Shown here: positions 1 to 8,827 of the stretch, piece by piece
Layout: each line of letters starts with the position of its first letter
How positions within the stretch are numbered: the stretch's first letter is position 1
NCBI RefSeq assembly: GCF_014203595.1
Contig: NZ_JACHJK010000020.1
Span: 1 to 64,000 of the forward strand
Direction: 5' to 3'
Source: Streptomyces echinatus
Lineage (GTDB): Bacteria; Actinomycetota; Actinomycetes; Streptomycetales; Streptomycetaceae
DNA: 64,000 nt
The notes under the pieces: model-generated
The model's input: the letters and a program-made list of their open reading frames with translations, nothing else
The model's database searches: none
What the model was told of the DNA's origin: nothing
Translations under genes and position numbers: made by a program

Positions 1-129
1 AGCCCGTGGGGCTTGCTTGAGCCGGATGCCGGGATGACTGGCACGTCCGGTTCTGAGGGGGCCGGGTCACGGCGACGTGACCCGGCTACCCGACTGCGCA
101 TTTCCCGATCCCAGCTGTGCAGGAAAGAG

Positions 130-348
130 GTCAGGGCCTTGGCCACTGAACTCTTTTCTCTCCTCCGACAGCAGGCGAGTGATCGTGTCGCCGATGTCGT
201 CGACGGTGAAGATGACCCGGTGCGGGCCCAGAGTGTTCGGTGGCGGGCCGAGTGGTCCGGCAGTGATCGCCGCGGGCCACTTGAGCCGCGCTGAGTCGGA
301 CGACGGAGACCTGCTGCCCGAGCGGACAACGGTCTCTGTGCCGGGCAC
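130..348 (-). pseudogene. VOC (glyoxalase-like) gene fragment
   Basis: A short reverse-strand reading frame contains NTLGPHRVIFTVDDIGD, which lines up with NTLGLRRIMFAVDDIED of the intact VOC protein encoded at 1192-1632. That motif begins the second beta-alpha-beta module of the fold. Upstream there is only a loose match (a Pro-rich lead-in) and downstream the homology fades after about 25 residues, so no complete metal-binding barrel can be made. I infer the decayed tail of a VOC-family gene, either a paralogue of the neighbour or a related copy. The exact ends are uncertain. Confidence 0.5.
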
Positions 349-420
349 CGCCTACGAGCCTCGGTGAGCCGTGTCCCTGGGCGTGGCCGAGCAGGTGAGG
401 GGGGCCGCTGTGCGTAGGGC

Positions 421-1095
421 TCAGGGCTTGGCCGCTGTGCGTACGGCAGCATGCACGGCCCGTGCCAGTCGGGCGCCCCACAGGGAGCGGGGCCCGGCGA
501 ACTCCTGGACCTCCTCGCCGGGACACGGGATACGCGCGGCTACGCAGACGGCGTCGGTGGGGGTGCCGGAGCAGTCGTAGCCCTCGTCGAGGAGGGCTTG
601 CACCTTGGCTTCGGTGGCCGTGGCGACCGCGTTGACCAGCGCTGCGTCGGACAGCGCCACCGGGAGCGCGGCAATGATGTTGATCGTCCCCGGCGCTGCC
701 GGCGAGGTCGTGCCCCTGGCCGGGGAGGCGGCCCAACCGCGCACGCCGAGTCCGACAGTGGCGACCGCTTCGGCGCCGCCATCGTGCGCGCGGCCGTGCG
801 CCTGGACGTCGGCCGCGGTCATCAGGCCGACTCCCGCGCCGTGCGCGCCGGCGTCATGGGCGAGGGCGGCCAGGTGGCGAGCGGGGTCGGTGCGGCGGTA
901 GCCGTGGGAGACCTGGGCGTTGAGGACCCAGGCCCGCTTCCCGATTCCGCCGCCGAGGACGGCGCTGCTGATCATCTGCCAGCCGGTACCCGCCCGCCAC
1001 AGCAGGGCGTGCAGTTGCTCGCCGTCCTCGACACGGGTCACCAGCTGGAGCGGCAGCACGCCGGTCATGGTGCGCGGCGGCGGGATCACGGTCAC
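421..1095 (-). CDS. cbiZ: Adenosylcobinamide amidohydrolase (CbiZ family)
   Basis: The product is about 224 residues and matches the CbiZ family along its length, with the family-typical MISSAVLGGGIG, AWVLNAQV and YRRTDP segments and a GVGLMTAADV stretch. CbiZ enzymes remove the aminopropanol side chain of adenosylcobinamide to give adenosylcobyric acid, allowing salvaged cobinamides to enter B12 synthesis. I chose the GTG at 1095 because GAGGAG lies nine bases upstream; the open frame continues much further upstream but without family similarity, and an internal ATG at 1068 lacks a ribosome site. It is divergent from the VOC gene at 1192, with no other cobalamin genes nearby, as is common for a stand-alone salvage enzyme. 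Confidence 0.85.
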   Translation of the reverse strand: MTVIPPPRTMTGVLPLQLVTRVEDGEQLHALLWRAGTGWQMISSAVLGGGIGKRAWVLNAQVSHGYRRTDPARHLAALAHDAGAHGAGVGLMTAADVQAHGRAHDGGAEAVATVGLGVRGWAASPARGTTSPAAPGTINIIAALPVALSDAALVNAVATATEAKVQALLDEGYDCSGTPTDAVCVAARIPCPGEEVQEFAGPRSLWGARLARAVHAAVRTAAKP

Positions 1096-1191
1096 AGGAC
1101 GGGACTCCTCAAAGGGCTTGGGGGACCCGGTGATCGTACGCAAAGCCGCCACGGCCGCTACCGTGGCCGTGCCACGTGAAGGAGACCCAGC

Positions 1192-1632
1192 ATGACGCTC
1201 CAGCGGATGGACAACGTCCTCATCGTCGTCGACGACCTTGATGCCGTCATCGCGTTCTTCGTCGAACTCGGCATGGAGCTGGAGGGTAGGGGGCCACTCG
1301 AATGGCGCGGGGCGGAGCGTGTCATCGGGCTCGACGACGTCCGGCAGGACGTCGCCATGCTGCGGGTCCCGGACGGCCACGGGAGAGTGGAGCTGGCGAA
1401 GTTCCACCGGCCGAAGGCCCTCACTCCCGAACCGGAGGACGCGTCGGCGAACACGCTCGGCCTGCGCCGCATCATGTTCGCCGTCGACGACATCGAGGAT
1501 GTCGTCGCCCGCCTGCGGGACCAGGGTGCCGAACTCGTCGGCGAGATCGTCCAGTACGAGAACATCTACCGACTCTGCTACGTCCGCGGCCCCGAGGGCA
1601 TCGTCGTCGGACTCGCCGAGCAGCTCAGCTGA
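1192..1632 (+). CDS. VOC family protein (glyoxalase/bleomycin-resistance fold)
   Basis: This 146-residue protein has the two-module layout of the vicinal oxygen chelate superfamily: an N-terminal MDNVLIVVDDLDAVIAFF module and a second module starting NTLGLRRIMFAVDD, closing with YVRGPEGIVVGLAEQ. Members include glyoxalases, dioxygenases and antibiotic-binding proteins, and the substrate cannot be read from sequence. A strong AAGGAG site seven bases before the ATG supports the start. It is divergent from cbiZ with 96 bp between the starts, so the two may share a promoter region. The fragment at 130-348 is a decayed relative. Confidence 0.85.
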   Translation: MTLQRMDNVLIVVDDLDAVIAFFVELGMELEGRGPLEWRGAERVIGLDDVRQDVAMLRVPDGHGRVELAKFHRPKALTPEPEDASANTLGLRRIMFAVDDIEDVVARLRDQGAELVGEIVQYENIYRLCYVRGPEGIVVGLAEQLS

Positions 1633-1712
1633 AGGCCACCGCAGGCGGCCCGCGTCCTGATTCGTGCACGGCCCTCTGTGCGGGGGCGGCCAGAGGCATG
1701 GAGCACCGGGCG

Positions 1713-2744
1713 TCACGCCGGTCGTGTGGCCTCCCGAAGGCGAGGGAAGAGCGGCTCTGCCGCGGGCAGACGCCCCTCGACCGCTGTCAGCCGTTCGGTG
1801 ATCCGCGTCGCGGCATCCGGGACAAAGGGAAGAAGTTCATCGGCCAGCACCAGACATGCGGTGACCAGGGTGACGAAGACGGCGTCGAGCCGCTTCGCCG
1901 CTTCCTTGTCGCCCTTCCGCTCATCCCGGGCCAGTTCCCATGGCCTGGTCAATGCATCGGTTGGCTTCCTCCACGATGTCCCAGACGGCGCGGATGGCAC
2001 GCCGGAAGACGTCCAGCAGTGCCGGCCCACTGGACTCGTCAGGTGCGGAAGTGGGGACGATGCCGCCGCGAAAGCGGTGAATCATGGTCACGATGCGGTG
2101 GACGAGGTTACCCAGTCCTCCGGCGAAATCCGCGTCCGTGCCATGGCTCGCGGCCAGCGCGACCGGGTCGACGGTGGTTCCCCCCGACTTGCTGATCTTG
2201 CGGCCGTCGACGGTGACGCAGTCGTGGACCAGGATGTCGGTGGGCAGCGGGAGCCCGGCCGACAGCAGCATGGCCGGCCAGTACACGGCGTGGAAGCGCA
2301 CCACTCCCTTGCCGACCAGGTGGACGCGGCGCTCGCTGGTGGTCCACCACTGGTCGTAGGCGGTGTCATCGGTGCCGAAAACGAGGCTGGTGACGTAGTT
2401 GCCGAGTGCGTCCCACCACACGTAGACGGTTCACCGGTCGAGACCAGCTGATGGAGGCGGTCGGCGTATCGGGACAGCCGGAAGAACCAGTTCTCTTCCG
2501 CGACGAGCTGAGGTTCGGTGCCGTGCTCGCCACACCGTCCGTCGGCCAGTTCGTCAGGGGTGTAGAACTGTTCTGCGGCGAACGCGTCGGCGTTGCGGTC
2601 GACGAACGACTGCACGTCGACGCCGGCCGCTTCGGCGGCCAGGACGTTCTTCAGCGAGTTGTCGTCGGTTCCGCTCAGCAGCCGGACCCGCTCGCCCCGC
2701 AGGCGATGGTGACGGGCCAAGGTGTCCGCTTGGACGAGCTTTTC
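1713..2744 (-). pseudogene. Methionyl-tRNA synthetase remnant (metG-like), multiply disrupted
   Basis: Three reverse frames in succession carry parts of a class I methionyl-tRNA synthetase. The first reads KLVQADTLARHHRLRGE, LLSGTDDNSLKNVLAAEAAG and EENWFFRLSRYADRL. The second has YVTSLVFG and the KMSKS-type motif GRKISKSGGTTVDP. The third is the anticodon-domain piece RPWELARDERKGD. The N-terminal HIGH-containing part is missing, and about 60 residues that normally lie between DRNADAFAA and EQFYTP are gone. A further block is lost around 2425, and a frame change occurs near 1930. A functional enzyme cannot be made. This was probably an accessory second MetRS, since an essential copy should exist elsewhere. 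Confidence 0.8.
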
Positions 2745-2878
2745 GCCCCCCTCACGGCAGCCACGGCAGGGGGCGCCGAGGACAGAGCAGTTGCCGGGCT
2801 GGAGCAGGATCAGAACTACGGCGCCCACGCAGTGGGTTGGCCGGGCCGGGCACCGCGGTCCCTTAGGTGGCCGCGGAA

Positions 2879-2905
2879 GGAGCCGGCGCCATGAGCGCCG
2901 GCTCC
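2879..2905 (-). terminator. Strong hairpin downstream of the small secreted protein gene
   Basis: An 11-bp perfect inverted repeat (GGAGCCGGCGC and its complement) with a 5-base loop lies 20 bp past the stop codon of the reverse-strand gene at 2926-3345. There is no long T-run, which is normal for terminators in high-GC actinobacteria. Confidence 0.6.
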
Positions 2906-2925
2906 CTGTTCGTACGAGGGGAAGG

Positions 2926-3345
2926 TCAGGCGCTGCCGTACTTCGGCAGCGTGCACTTCTTCTCGGAACCCTTCACCAGGCACACCCGGAGGGCCACGGG
3001 GGTGTCTTCCTTGAGGTTGCCCGACTCCTTGTCGCAGTACGGGGAGTCGTGGCCGCGCGTGCTGGCGATGCGGTCCGCGCTGAAGTCGTAGGGGCTGAGG
3101 GGGTTGGGGTTGATGTCGAGCTCGGCCTGGACACCCCAGCCGTCCTTGTTGCTGTCGCAGGCCATGACGGTGTCACCGGTCAGGTTGCGGTACGGGTCTG
3201 CGGTCCAGTAGCCCTCGCTGCCCGCGCCGTAGCTGACGAAGATGTCAGAGGACGCAGAAGCCTGGCCCTGTCCGCCGATCACCAGCACCGCGGCCCCCGC
3301 CACGGTCACCAGCGCCTTCTTCATCCGAGGTGTAGGAAAACCCAT
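2926..3345 (-). CDS. Small secreted protein, function unknown
   Basis: The predicted product is about 139 residues. After a short charged start (PRMKK) comes a hydrophobic stretch ending in an ASA-type signal peptidase I site, followed by a mature domain rich in Gly, Asp, Ser and Tyr with four cysteines (near ACDS, YCDK, VCLV and KCTL), which could form two disulfides outside the cell. I do not recognise a family. The ATG at 3345 was chosen because a G-rich site lies just upstream; the open frame starts four codons earlier. A strong hairpin follows the stop codon, so the gene is probably transcribed alone. Confidence 0.65.
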   Translation of the reverse strand: MGFPTPRMKKALVTVAGAAVLVIGGQGQASASSDIFVSYGAGSEGYWTADPYRNLTGDTVMACDSNKDGWGVQAELDINPNPLSPYDFSADRIASTRGHDSPYCDKESGNLKEDTPVALRVCLVKGSEKKCTLPKYGSA

Positions 3346-3694
3346 AGTTCCCCCCAATGTTCAGGGCAGGGCGGAATCAGACCGCCCGCCAGGTCGAATT
3401 GATGGCCCGAAAGGCGGCTCGGGCCGCCGGGGCAGCAAGACAGTACGGCACGCGATCACATTCGGACAACTGGCCAGTAACTTACGGGCGGTGAAGCCAC
3501 CTCTTCACCCTTCCTCCACGCAGGTCATTTTGCATTCCCTTTTGCAACCTTCGATGAGCTGGCTCACGACCTGGGCAAACCCCGTTGGCGCAGGGGACGT
3601 TGAGAGTGGTTCAATCCCTGCGACACACACAAGATGCACACAAGGGGCGCACATCGGTGCCCGTGTCATCCCGAGGCAAGGTGCCGGAAGACAG
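3346..3694. other. Intergenic region without a supported gene
   Basis: This 349-bp stretch separates the reverse-strand secreted-protein gene from the forward TagC-like gene, so it should hold promoters for both. The only structure seen is an imperfectly placed hairpin, CGCAGGG at 3589-3595 pairing with CCCTGCG at 3616-3622 across a 20-base loop. Its loop contains GGTTCAATCC, which resembles a tRNA T-loop, but no tRNA can be folded around it. Confidence 0.4.
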
Positions 3695-3757
3695 ATGAAG
3701 CGTGAGACCCCCAGCCACCTGAGTTGACGCCAGATCCTGCAGCGCGTCGGCGGTTTG
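3695..3757 (+). other. Detached Tat signal start of the TagC-like gene, cut by a TGA
   Basis: From an ATG at 3695 the frame reads MKRETPSHLS, then TGA at 3725-3727, then RQILQRVGGLAAAAVTG in the same frame as the downstream protein. Replacing the TGA by CGA would give SRRQILQ, an ordinary twin-arginine signal. The stop therefore sits exactly on the first Arg of the RR pair. GGAAG lies a few bases upstream of the ATG. I infer a single C-to-T change (or a sequencing error) in what was the signal peptide of the gene at 3755. Confidence 0.65.
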
Positions 3758-4762
3758 GCGGCGGCTGCCGTAACCGGGTCCGTGGCCCTCGCCCAGACGG
3801 GTACGGCGTCGGCGGCCGTGGCCGCGTCGAAGCGCTTCGACCTCACCGACTCCTCCGACGAATGGTTCCGGGAGATCCTGCTCAACGAGAGGCGGATCCT
3901 TCAGTCGTTCGCGTTCGACAACACCAACAAGCACCTGTACACCGCCCAGTTGGTGCAGGGTGGCCGCATGCTGGCCGGCGAGTCACAGGCCTACACCGAT
4001 GGGGAGCGATCCAAGAACGGCGATCTGTGCGTCACCCGCCTGGACTGGCAGGGCAGCATCATCGGCCGGATGTACCTGAAGGGCTTCGGGCACGGCGTGT
4101 CCATCGGCGTGGAGCCCTCCGGCAGCAGCGCCTATCTGTGGAGTGAGAGCGACTCCGTGCCCGACAGCCAGAACAACGGCTACGGCACGAAGATCGCCCG
4201 CTTCAAGTTCGCCAACGGCACCGTCATCCGGCCCGACTCGCCCCAGGTCACCCGCTACACCCCGGTAGCCGACTCCGACCACAACAGCGTGGCCATCGAC
4301 CCCGTCACCAACCGGATCGTCCACCGCTACCGCGCCAACGGCAGCACCTGGAAGTTCAGCCTGTACGACCTGGCCTCGTTCAAGGCCGGCACCTTCACTC
4401 CGCTGGCCACCATCACCCAGCCCTCGGTGCTCACCGGCCCGACCTTCCAGGGCTACACGTCCATGGGCCAGTACCTGTACACCCTCGACGGCGACGCCTA
4501 CAGCTACGACGAGAACGGTGTGCAGACCAGCACCAGCAACACCTATGTCACCTCCATCGACTGGAACGGCACGGTCTACGAGCGGCGGCTGAGCAATGCC
4601 GGCAAGAGCCTCTTCTACCGCGAGCCCGAGGGGCTGGCCATCCAGATCCCCGACACCAGCCACCCCACCGCGGCCCGCCTCCACCTGGGCTTCGGATCCG
4701 AGGAATCCCTCAGCCTGACCGACAAGAAGGCCAGCTTCTACTACAAGGACCTCCTCGTCTGA
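3755..4762 (+). CDS. TagC-like beta-propeller protein (annotated as teichoic acid biosynthesis protein C / phage baseplate-like), 5' end broken
   Basis: The body of the protein (335 residues from a TTG) matches secreted actinobacterial proteins usually named teichoic acid biosynthesis protein C, related to phage receptor-binding propellers. Family signatures are RFDLTDSSDEWFREILL, LQSFAFDNTN, GHGVSIGVEPSG, LFYREPEGLAIQ and a closing FYYKDLLV. A hydrophobic Ala-rich stretch ending GTASA follows the start and would be the signal peptide core. The original start was almost certainly the ATG at 3695, but a TGA at 3725 removes the first Arg of the twin-arginine motif. The present gene may be silent, depend on readthrough, or restart at the weak TTG without a working Tat signal. 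The downstream domain is otherwise intact. Confidence 0.7.
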   Translation: MAAAAVTGSVALAQTGTASAAVAASKRFDLTDSSDEWFREILLNERRILQSFAFDNTNKHLYTAQLVQGGRMLAGESQAYTDGERSKNGDLCVTRLDWQGSIIGRMYLKGFGHGVSIGVEPSGSSAYLWSESDSVPDSQNNGYGTKIARFKFANGTVIRPDSPQVTRYTPVADSDHNSVAIDPVTNRIVHRYRANGSTWKFSLYDLASFKAGTFTPLATITQPSVLTGPTFQGYTSMGQYLYTLDGDAYSYDENGVQTSTSNTYVTSIDWNGTVYERRLSNAGKSLFYREPEGLAIQIPDTSHPTAARLHLGFGSEESLSLTDKKASFYYKDLLV

Positions 4763-4896
4763 CCGGCCGGGCGAGTCGGGACGGACCACACGGTGCCACG
4801 CGTCCGGCTGGACGTTCCTCCTGTGACCGGATCGGTCCGTACCCGGACTCGATGAGGCCTGTCGCCGCTCCGGCCCCGTCGGTCAGGCTTCGGGGC

Positions 4897-5496
4897 ATGA
4901 CCCGAGCACTGATCGTCATCGATGTCCAGGAATCCTTCCGCGCCCGCCCGCTGTGGGAGACCATCTCCAACCCGAAGATCGCCGACCAGGTGGACCGACT
5001 GGTCCGGCTCGCCCGCGGGGCCGGGGACCTGGTGGTGTGGGTGCTGCATGCCGAGCCCGGCAGCGGCGATGTCTTCGACCCCGCCCTCGGCCATGTCCGG
5101 CTGATGGACGAGCTGCGGCGCGAGGACGGGGAACCGCTGATCCACAAGACGTCGCACAACGCCTTCACCACCACCAACCTGCAGCAGCTCCTCACCGAGC
5201 GCGGCATCCGCGAGCTCACTGTCTGCGGCATCCGAACCGAGCAGTGCGTCGAGACCACCACCCGTGTCGCGAGCGACCTCGGCTACCTGGTCACCTTCGT
5301 CGTCGACGCCACCGCGACCAACCCCATCCCGCACCGTGACGCTCCCGCCGGCCAAAGCGTCGCCGAACTCCTGTCGGACCCCCGCACACTGGGCGCCGAC
5401 GAGATCATCAGGCGCACCGAGTACGCCCTGGCCGGACGCTTCGCCACCATCACCACCGTCGGACAACTGGAGGACTCGGCCGGTCCTCGGGCATGA
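4897..5496 (+). CDS. Cysteine hydrolase (isochorismatase-like)
   Basis: About 199 residues with the isochorismatase-like fold. The family's Asp is in ALIVIDVQESF, the Lys in LIHKTSHNAF and the nucleophilic Cys in CGIRTEQCVETT, so the catalytic triad is complete. Members hydrolyse small amides or ethers such as nicotinamide or isochorismate, and the substrate is not predictable here. The ATG at 4897 starts directly before the first beta strand. The GlxA-type regulator gene follows after 10 bp in the same direction, an arrangement often seen for this pair, so the regulator may control or be co-expressed with the hydrolase. Confidence 0.88.
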   Translation: MTRALIVIDVQESFRARPLWETISNPKIADQVDRLVRLARGAGDLVVWVLHAEPGSGDVFDPALGHVRLMDELRREDGEPLIHKTSHNAFTTTNLQQLLTERGIRELTVCGIRTEQCVETTTRVASDLGYLVTFVVDATATNPIPHRDAPAGQSVAELLSDPRTLGADEIIRRTEYALAGRFATITTVGQLEDSAGPRA

Positions 5497-5506
5497 TGAC
5501 CGGATC

Positions 5507-6415
5507 GTGAGCCACATCGTCTTCCTCCTGGTGCCCGGAGTCCATCTGCTGGACCTGGCGGGCCCCGCGCAGGCCTTCTCCACGGCCGCCGACTTCGGGC
5601 ACCCCTACACACTGGGCTACGTCGCCGAGCAGGCGCTGCTCCCCACCGCTCAGGGCCTGCCCCTGGTGGCCCGGCTCGACTGGCCCGAGCTCGGCCCCGA
5701 GGACCTGATCGTGGTGCCCGGCTGGCGGGCGCGCACCCTGGCCGGGAGTCCCGCCATCGGCGCGGCCTTCCTGCGGTCGCTCCGGGACCACCACGACAGG
5801 GGCGGGACCGTCGCGAGCGTCTGTGCCGGAGCCGAGGCGCTCGGCCGTGCCGGCCTGCTCGACGGCCGCCGCTGCACCACTCACCACGATGTGCAGGACG
5901 AGCTCGCACGCCGCTACCCCAGGGCGACGGTCGTTCGCGATGTCCTGTACACCGCCGACGACCGGGTGGTCACCTCGGCCGGTATCGCCAGCGGCATCGA
6001 CCTGGCCCTGCATCTGATCGCCACCCGGCACGGGCCCGCGGTCGCCGCCCAGGTGGCCCGCGACATGGTCGTCTACGCGCGGCGCAACGGCCATGAACCG
6101 CAGGCCAGCGCGATGCTCCGGTACCGGTCCCACCTCGACGACACCGTGCACCACGCCCAGGACCTGCTCGACGCCCGTTTCGACCAGCCGTTGCCCCTGT
6201 CCGCACTGGCCGCGGCCGTGGGGGTGAGCGACCGTACCCTCACCCGCCTCTTCACCCGCGCCACGGGCCTCACCCCACTGCGCTACCAGCAAACTCTCCG
6301 TCTCGAACGCGCCGAGCACCTCATCAGTCACGGCACCACGGTCGATGCCGCCGCCGGCGCGGTCGGCTTCGCGGACGCCCGTATGCTGCGCCGCCTGCGA
6401 GCACGCGAGCACTGA
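5507..6415 (+). CDS. GlxA family transcriptional regulator (DJ-1/PfpI plus AraC HTH)
   Basis: A 302-residue protein starting at GTG 5507. Residues about 1-165 form a DJ-1/PfpI class I glutamine amidotransferase-like domain (FLLVPGVHLLDLAGP, and the elbow VASVCAGAEALGRAG with a Cys). The C-terminal part carries an AraC-type double HTH (LSALAAAVGVSDRTLTRLF and AAAGAVGFADARMLRRL). Such regulators probably sense a small ligand with the DJ-1 domain. It begins 10 bp after the cysteine hydrolase and is likely in the same transcript. The C-terminus ends at the shorter RRLRAREH form common in streptomycete members, so it is not obviously truncated. Confidence 0.87.
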   Translation: MSHIVFLLVPGVHLLDLAGPAQAFSTAADFGHPYTLGYVAEQALLPTAQGLPLVARLDWPELGPEDLIVVPGWRARTLAGSPAIGAAFLRSLRDHHDRGGTVASVCAGAEALGRAGLLDGRRCTTHHDVQDELARRYPRATVVRDVLYTADDRVVTSAGIASGIDLALHLIATRHGPAVAAQVARDMVVYARRNGHEPQASAMLRYRSHLDDTVHHAQDLLDARFDQPLPLSALAAAVGVSDRTLTRLFTRATGLTPLRYQQTLRLERAEHLISHGTTVDAAAGAVGFADARMLRRLRAREH

Positions 6416-6581
6416 GCAGGAGCGGCGCACGCCAGGACGGTGCCCGGGCCGGCGGCACAGCCGAGCAGTGGGATCTTCCCCCGGCGGCCGGGGGCCGGCC
6501 GCTGTGGCTTGAGCGCCCCGGTCGTCCCGGCGTGGTCGACCGGAGCGGTCGCCGGAGAGGCCGCGGCGCCCCGGCGTCCGG

Positions 6582-7580
6582 TCAGCTGGTCGCGAGGAGC
6601 TGGAGCGTGTCGATCACGCGGTTCGAGAAGCCCCACTCGTTGTCGTACCAGGCGACCACCTTGACGTGGCGGCCGTCGACGCGGGTGAGGGCCGAGTCGA
6701 AGATGGAAGAGGCGGGGTTGCCCGTGATGTCGGACGACACGAGCGGGTCGTCCGAGTACTCCAGGACGCCGGCGAGCGGCCCCTCCGCCGCGGCGCGGTA
6801 CGCCGCCAGCACGTCGTCGCGCGTCACGTCGCGGGCGACGACGGTGTTGAGTTCGACGATCGAGCCCACCGGCACCGGTACGCGGATCGAGTCGCCCGAC
6901 AGCTTGCCGTCGAGGTTCGGCAGCACCAGGCCGATCGCCTTGGCGGCACCGGTCGTGGTCGGCACGATGTTGACGCCGGCGGCCCGGGCGCGACGGGCGT
7001 CGCGGTGCGGACCGTCCTGCAGGTTCTGCTCCTGCGTGTAGGCGTGCACCGTCGTCATGAACCCGTGCTCGATGCCGGCGAGTTCGTCGAGGACGGCGGC
7101 CAGCGGCGCGAGCGCGTTGGTGGTGCAGGAGGCGTTCGAGACGATCGTGTGCACGGCCGGGTCGTAGGCATCGGTGTTGACGCCGAACGCGAGCGTGACG
7201 TCGGCGCCGTCCGACGGCGCGCTGACGAGCACCTTCTTCGCGCCCGCGTCGAGGTGGGCGCGGGCAGCCTTGGCCGAGGTGAAGCGGCCGGTGGCTTCCA
7301 GGACGATGTCGACGCCGAGTTCGGCCCACGGCAGCTGCGCCGGTTCACGCTCGGCCAGCACCCTGATCCGACGGCCGTCGACCACGAGGACGTCCCCGTC
7401 GACGGTCACCGGGCGCCCGAGCCGGCCCGCCGTGCTGTCGTAGGCGAGCAGCCGGGCGAGCGTGGCGGGCTCCGTCAGATCGTTGACGGCGACGATCTCG
7501 AGGTCGCTGTCGCGCTCGAGCAGTGCGCGCAGCACATTGCGTCCGATGCGGCCGAATCCGTTGATGGCGATGCGAGTCAT
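6582..7580 (-). CDS. gap: Type I glyceraldehyde-3-phosphate dehydrogenase
   Basis: A 332-residue GAPDH, the usual length. The N-terminal Rossmann motif INGFGRIGRNVLRAL binds NAD, the active-site Cys is in SNASCTTNALAPL, and TTVHAYTQEQ and WYDNEWGFSNRV are family signatures. The enzyme oxidises glyceraldehyde 3-phosphate to 1,3-bisphosphoglycerate. The ATG at 7580 was chosen because GGAAGGGA precedes it, although the frame is open far upstream. There is no pgk-tpi operon beside it, so this may be a secondary GAPDH. The GlxA-type regulator at 7676 lies immediately upstream on the same strand. Confidence 0.93.
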   Translation of the reverse strand: MTRIAINGFGRIGRNVLRALLERDSDLEIVAVNDLTEPATLARLLAYDSTAGRLGRPVTVDGDVLVVDGRRIRVLAEREPAQLPWAELGVDIVLEATGRFTSAKAARAHLDAGAKKVLVSAPSDGADVTLAFGVNTDAYDPAVHTIVSNASCTTNALAPLAAVLDELAGIEHGFMTTVHAYTQEQNLQDGPHRDARRARAAGVNIVPTTTGAAKAIGLVLPNLDGKLSGDSIRVPVPVGSIVELNTVVARDVTRDDVLAAYRAAAEGPLAGVLEYSDDPLVSSDITGNPASSIFDSALTRVDGRHVKVVAWYDNEWGFSNRVIDTLQLLATS

Positions 7581-7675
7581 GAGTGAGGTCCCTTCCCTTC
7601 GCCACCAGGCTCGCGCGCGGCTCGCGCCACGGACAGTGGCGGGATCGCCATGGTTCAAAAGGATCCCGCCAAGTG

Positions 7676-8632
7676 CTACTCGCCCCGGGTGAAAGTGCGC
7701 CGGTACTCGCTCGGTGTGGTGCCGAGGATGCGCTGGAAGTGCAGGCGCAGGTTCGCGCCGGTGCCGAGGCCCACGTCGGCGGCGATCTGTTCGACGCTGC
7801 GCTGCGAGCGTTCGAGCAGTTCGCGGGCCAGGTCGATGCGCGCGCGCATCACCCACTGCATCGGCGTGTAGCCGGTCTCCTCGACGAAGCGCCGGGAGAA
7901 GGTGCGCGGCGAGACCCCGGCCTGCCGCGCCAGTGTGTCGAGGGTGAGGGGCTCGCCGAGCCGGTGCAGCGCCCACTCGCGTGTGGTGCCGAAGCGCTCG
8001 CCGTGCGGCTCGGGGACGCTGTGCGGCACGTACTGGGCCTGGCCGCCGCTGCGGTAGGGGGCCGCGACCAGGCGCCGGGCCGCGTGGTTGGACGCGGCCA
8101 CCCCGAGGTCGCCGCGCAGGATGTGGAGGCACAGGTCGATGCCGGAGGCGGCGCCGGCCGAGGTGAGCACGCTGCCCTCGTCGACGAACAGCACGTTCTC
8201 GTCGACCTGGATGAGCGGGTGTCTGGTCACGAGTGCCCGCGTGTAGTGCCAGTGCGTCGTGGCGCGTCTGCCGTCGAGCAGGCCCGTGGCGGCGAGCGCG
8301 AAGGCGCCCGTCGAGATGGCGGCGAGCCGGGCGCCCCGTGCGTGGGCGGCGATCAGTGCGTCGAGGACGGTCTGCGGCGGGTCGTCGCGGTCCGGGAAGC
8401 GGTAGCCGGGGACGAAGACGAGGTCGGCCCATGCGAGTGCGTCGAGACCGTGGGCGACGTAGTACGACAGGCCGTCGCCACCGGTCACGAGACCGGGTGT
8501 CGCCCCGCACACCCTCACCTCGTACGGCATGCTCGCGCGGGTCGTGAAGACCTGCGCGGGAATTCCGACGTCGAGCGGCTTCGCGCCTTCGAGCACGAGG
8601 ACGGCGACGCGATGCAGGCGAGTGGCTGGCAC
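7676..8632 (-). CDS. GlxA family transcriptional regulator
   Basis: A 318-residue protein with an N-terminal DJ-1/PfpI-like domain (VAVLVLEGAKPLDVGIPAQVF, nucleophile-elbow region AAISTGAFALAATG with Thr-Gly and no Cys) and a C-terminal AraC HTH (LDTLARQAGVSPRTFSRRF, then VEQIAADVGLGTGANLRLHF). The missing elbow Cys suggests a ligand-sensing rather than enzymatic role, as in many members. It starts at GTG 8632 without an obvious ribosome site. It precedes gap on the same strand with a 95-bp gap between the genes and may regulate it. It shares architecture with the regulator at 5507 but is clearly a different paralogue. Confidence 0.87.
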   Translation of the reverse strand: MPATRLHRVAVLVLEGAKPLDVGIPAQVFTTRASMPYEVRVCGATPGLVTGGDGLSYYVAHGLDALAWADLVFVPGYRFPDRDDPPQTVLDALIAAHARGARLAAISTGAFALAATGLLDGRRATTHWHYTRALVTRHPLIQVDENVLFVDEGSVLTSAGAASGIDLCLHILRGDLGVAASNHAARRLVAAPYRSGGQAQYVPHSVPEPHGERFGTTREWALHRLGEPLTLDTLARQAGVSPRTFSRRFVEETGYTPMQWVMRARIDLARELLERSQRSVEQIAADVGLGTGANLRLHFQRILGTTPSEYRRTFTRGE

Positions 8633-8827
8633 AAGACGAGGTTACGTGGGGCGTGACTCCGATACGCCCGCTGTGTGGACCGGGCGAGGAGGCCGCACGC
8701 GCGGCGTGGCTCTCGCGATGGCCTGACGCCCCGTTCCGCAACGCGTTCTGCGGCGGGGAACACACCCGACAAAGGCGGTGCGGAAACTGTCGGGTGATCG
8801 GGACCGGTGCCGCTGCACGCTGGGGGC

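Noticed and set aside
3580..3640. Possible tRNA or attachment site
   Set aside because: GGTTCAATCC resembles a T-loop and CGCAGGG/CCCTGCG form a stem, but the T-stem does not pair and no acceptor, D or anticodon arms can be drawn.
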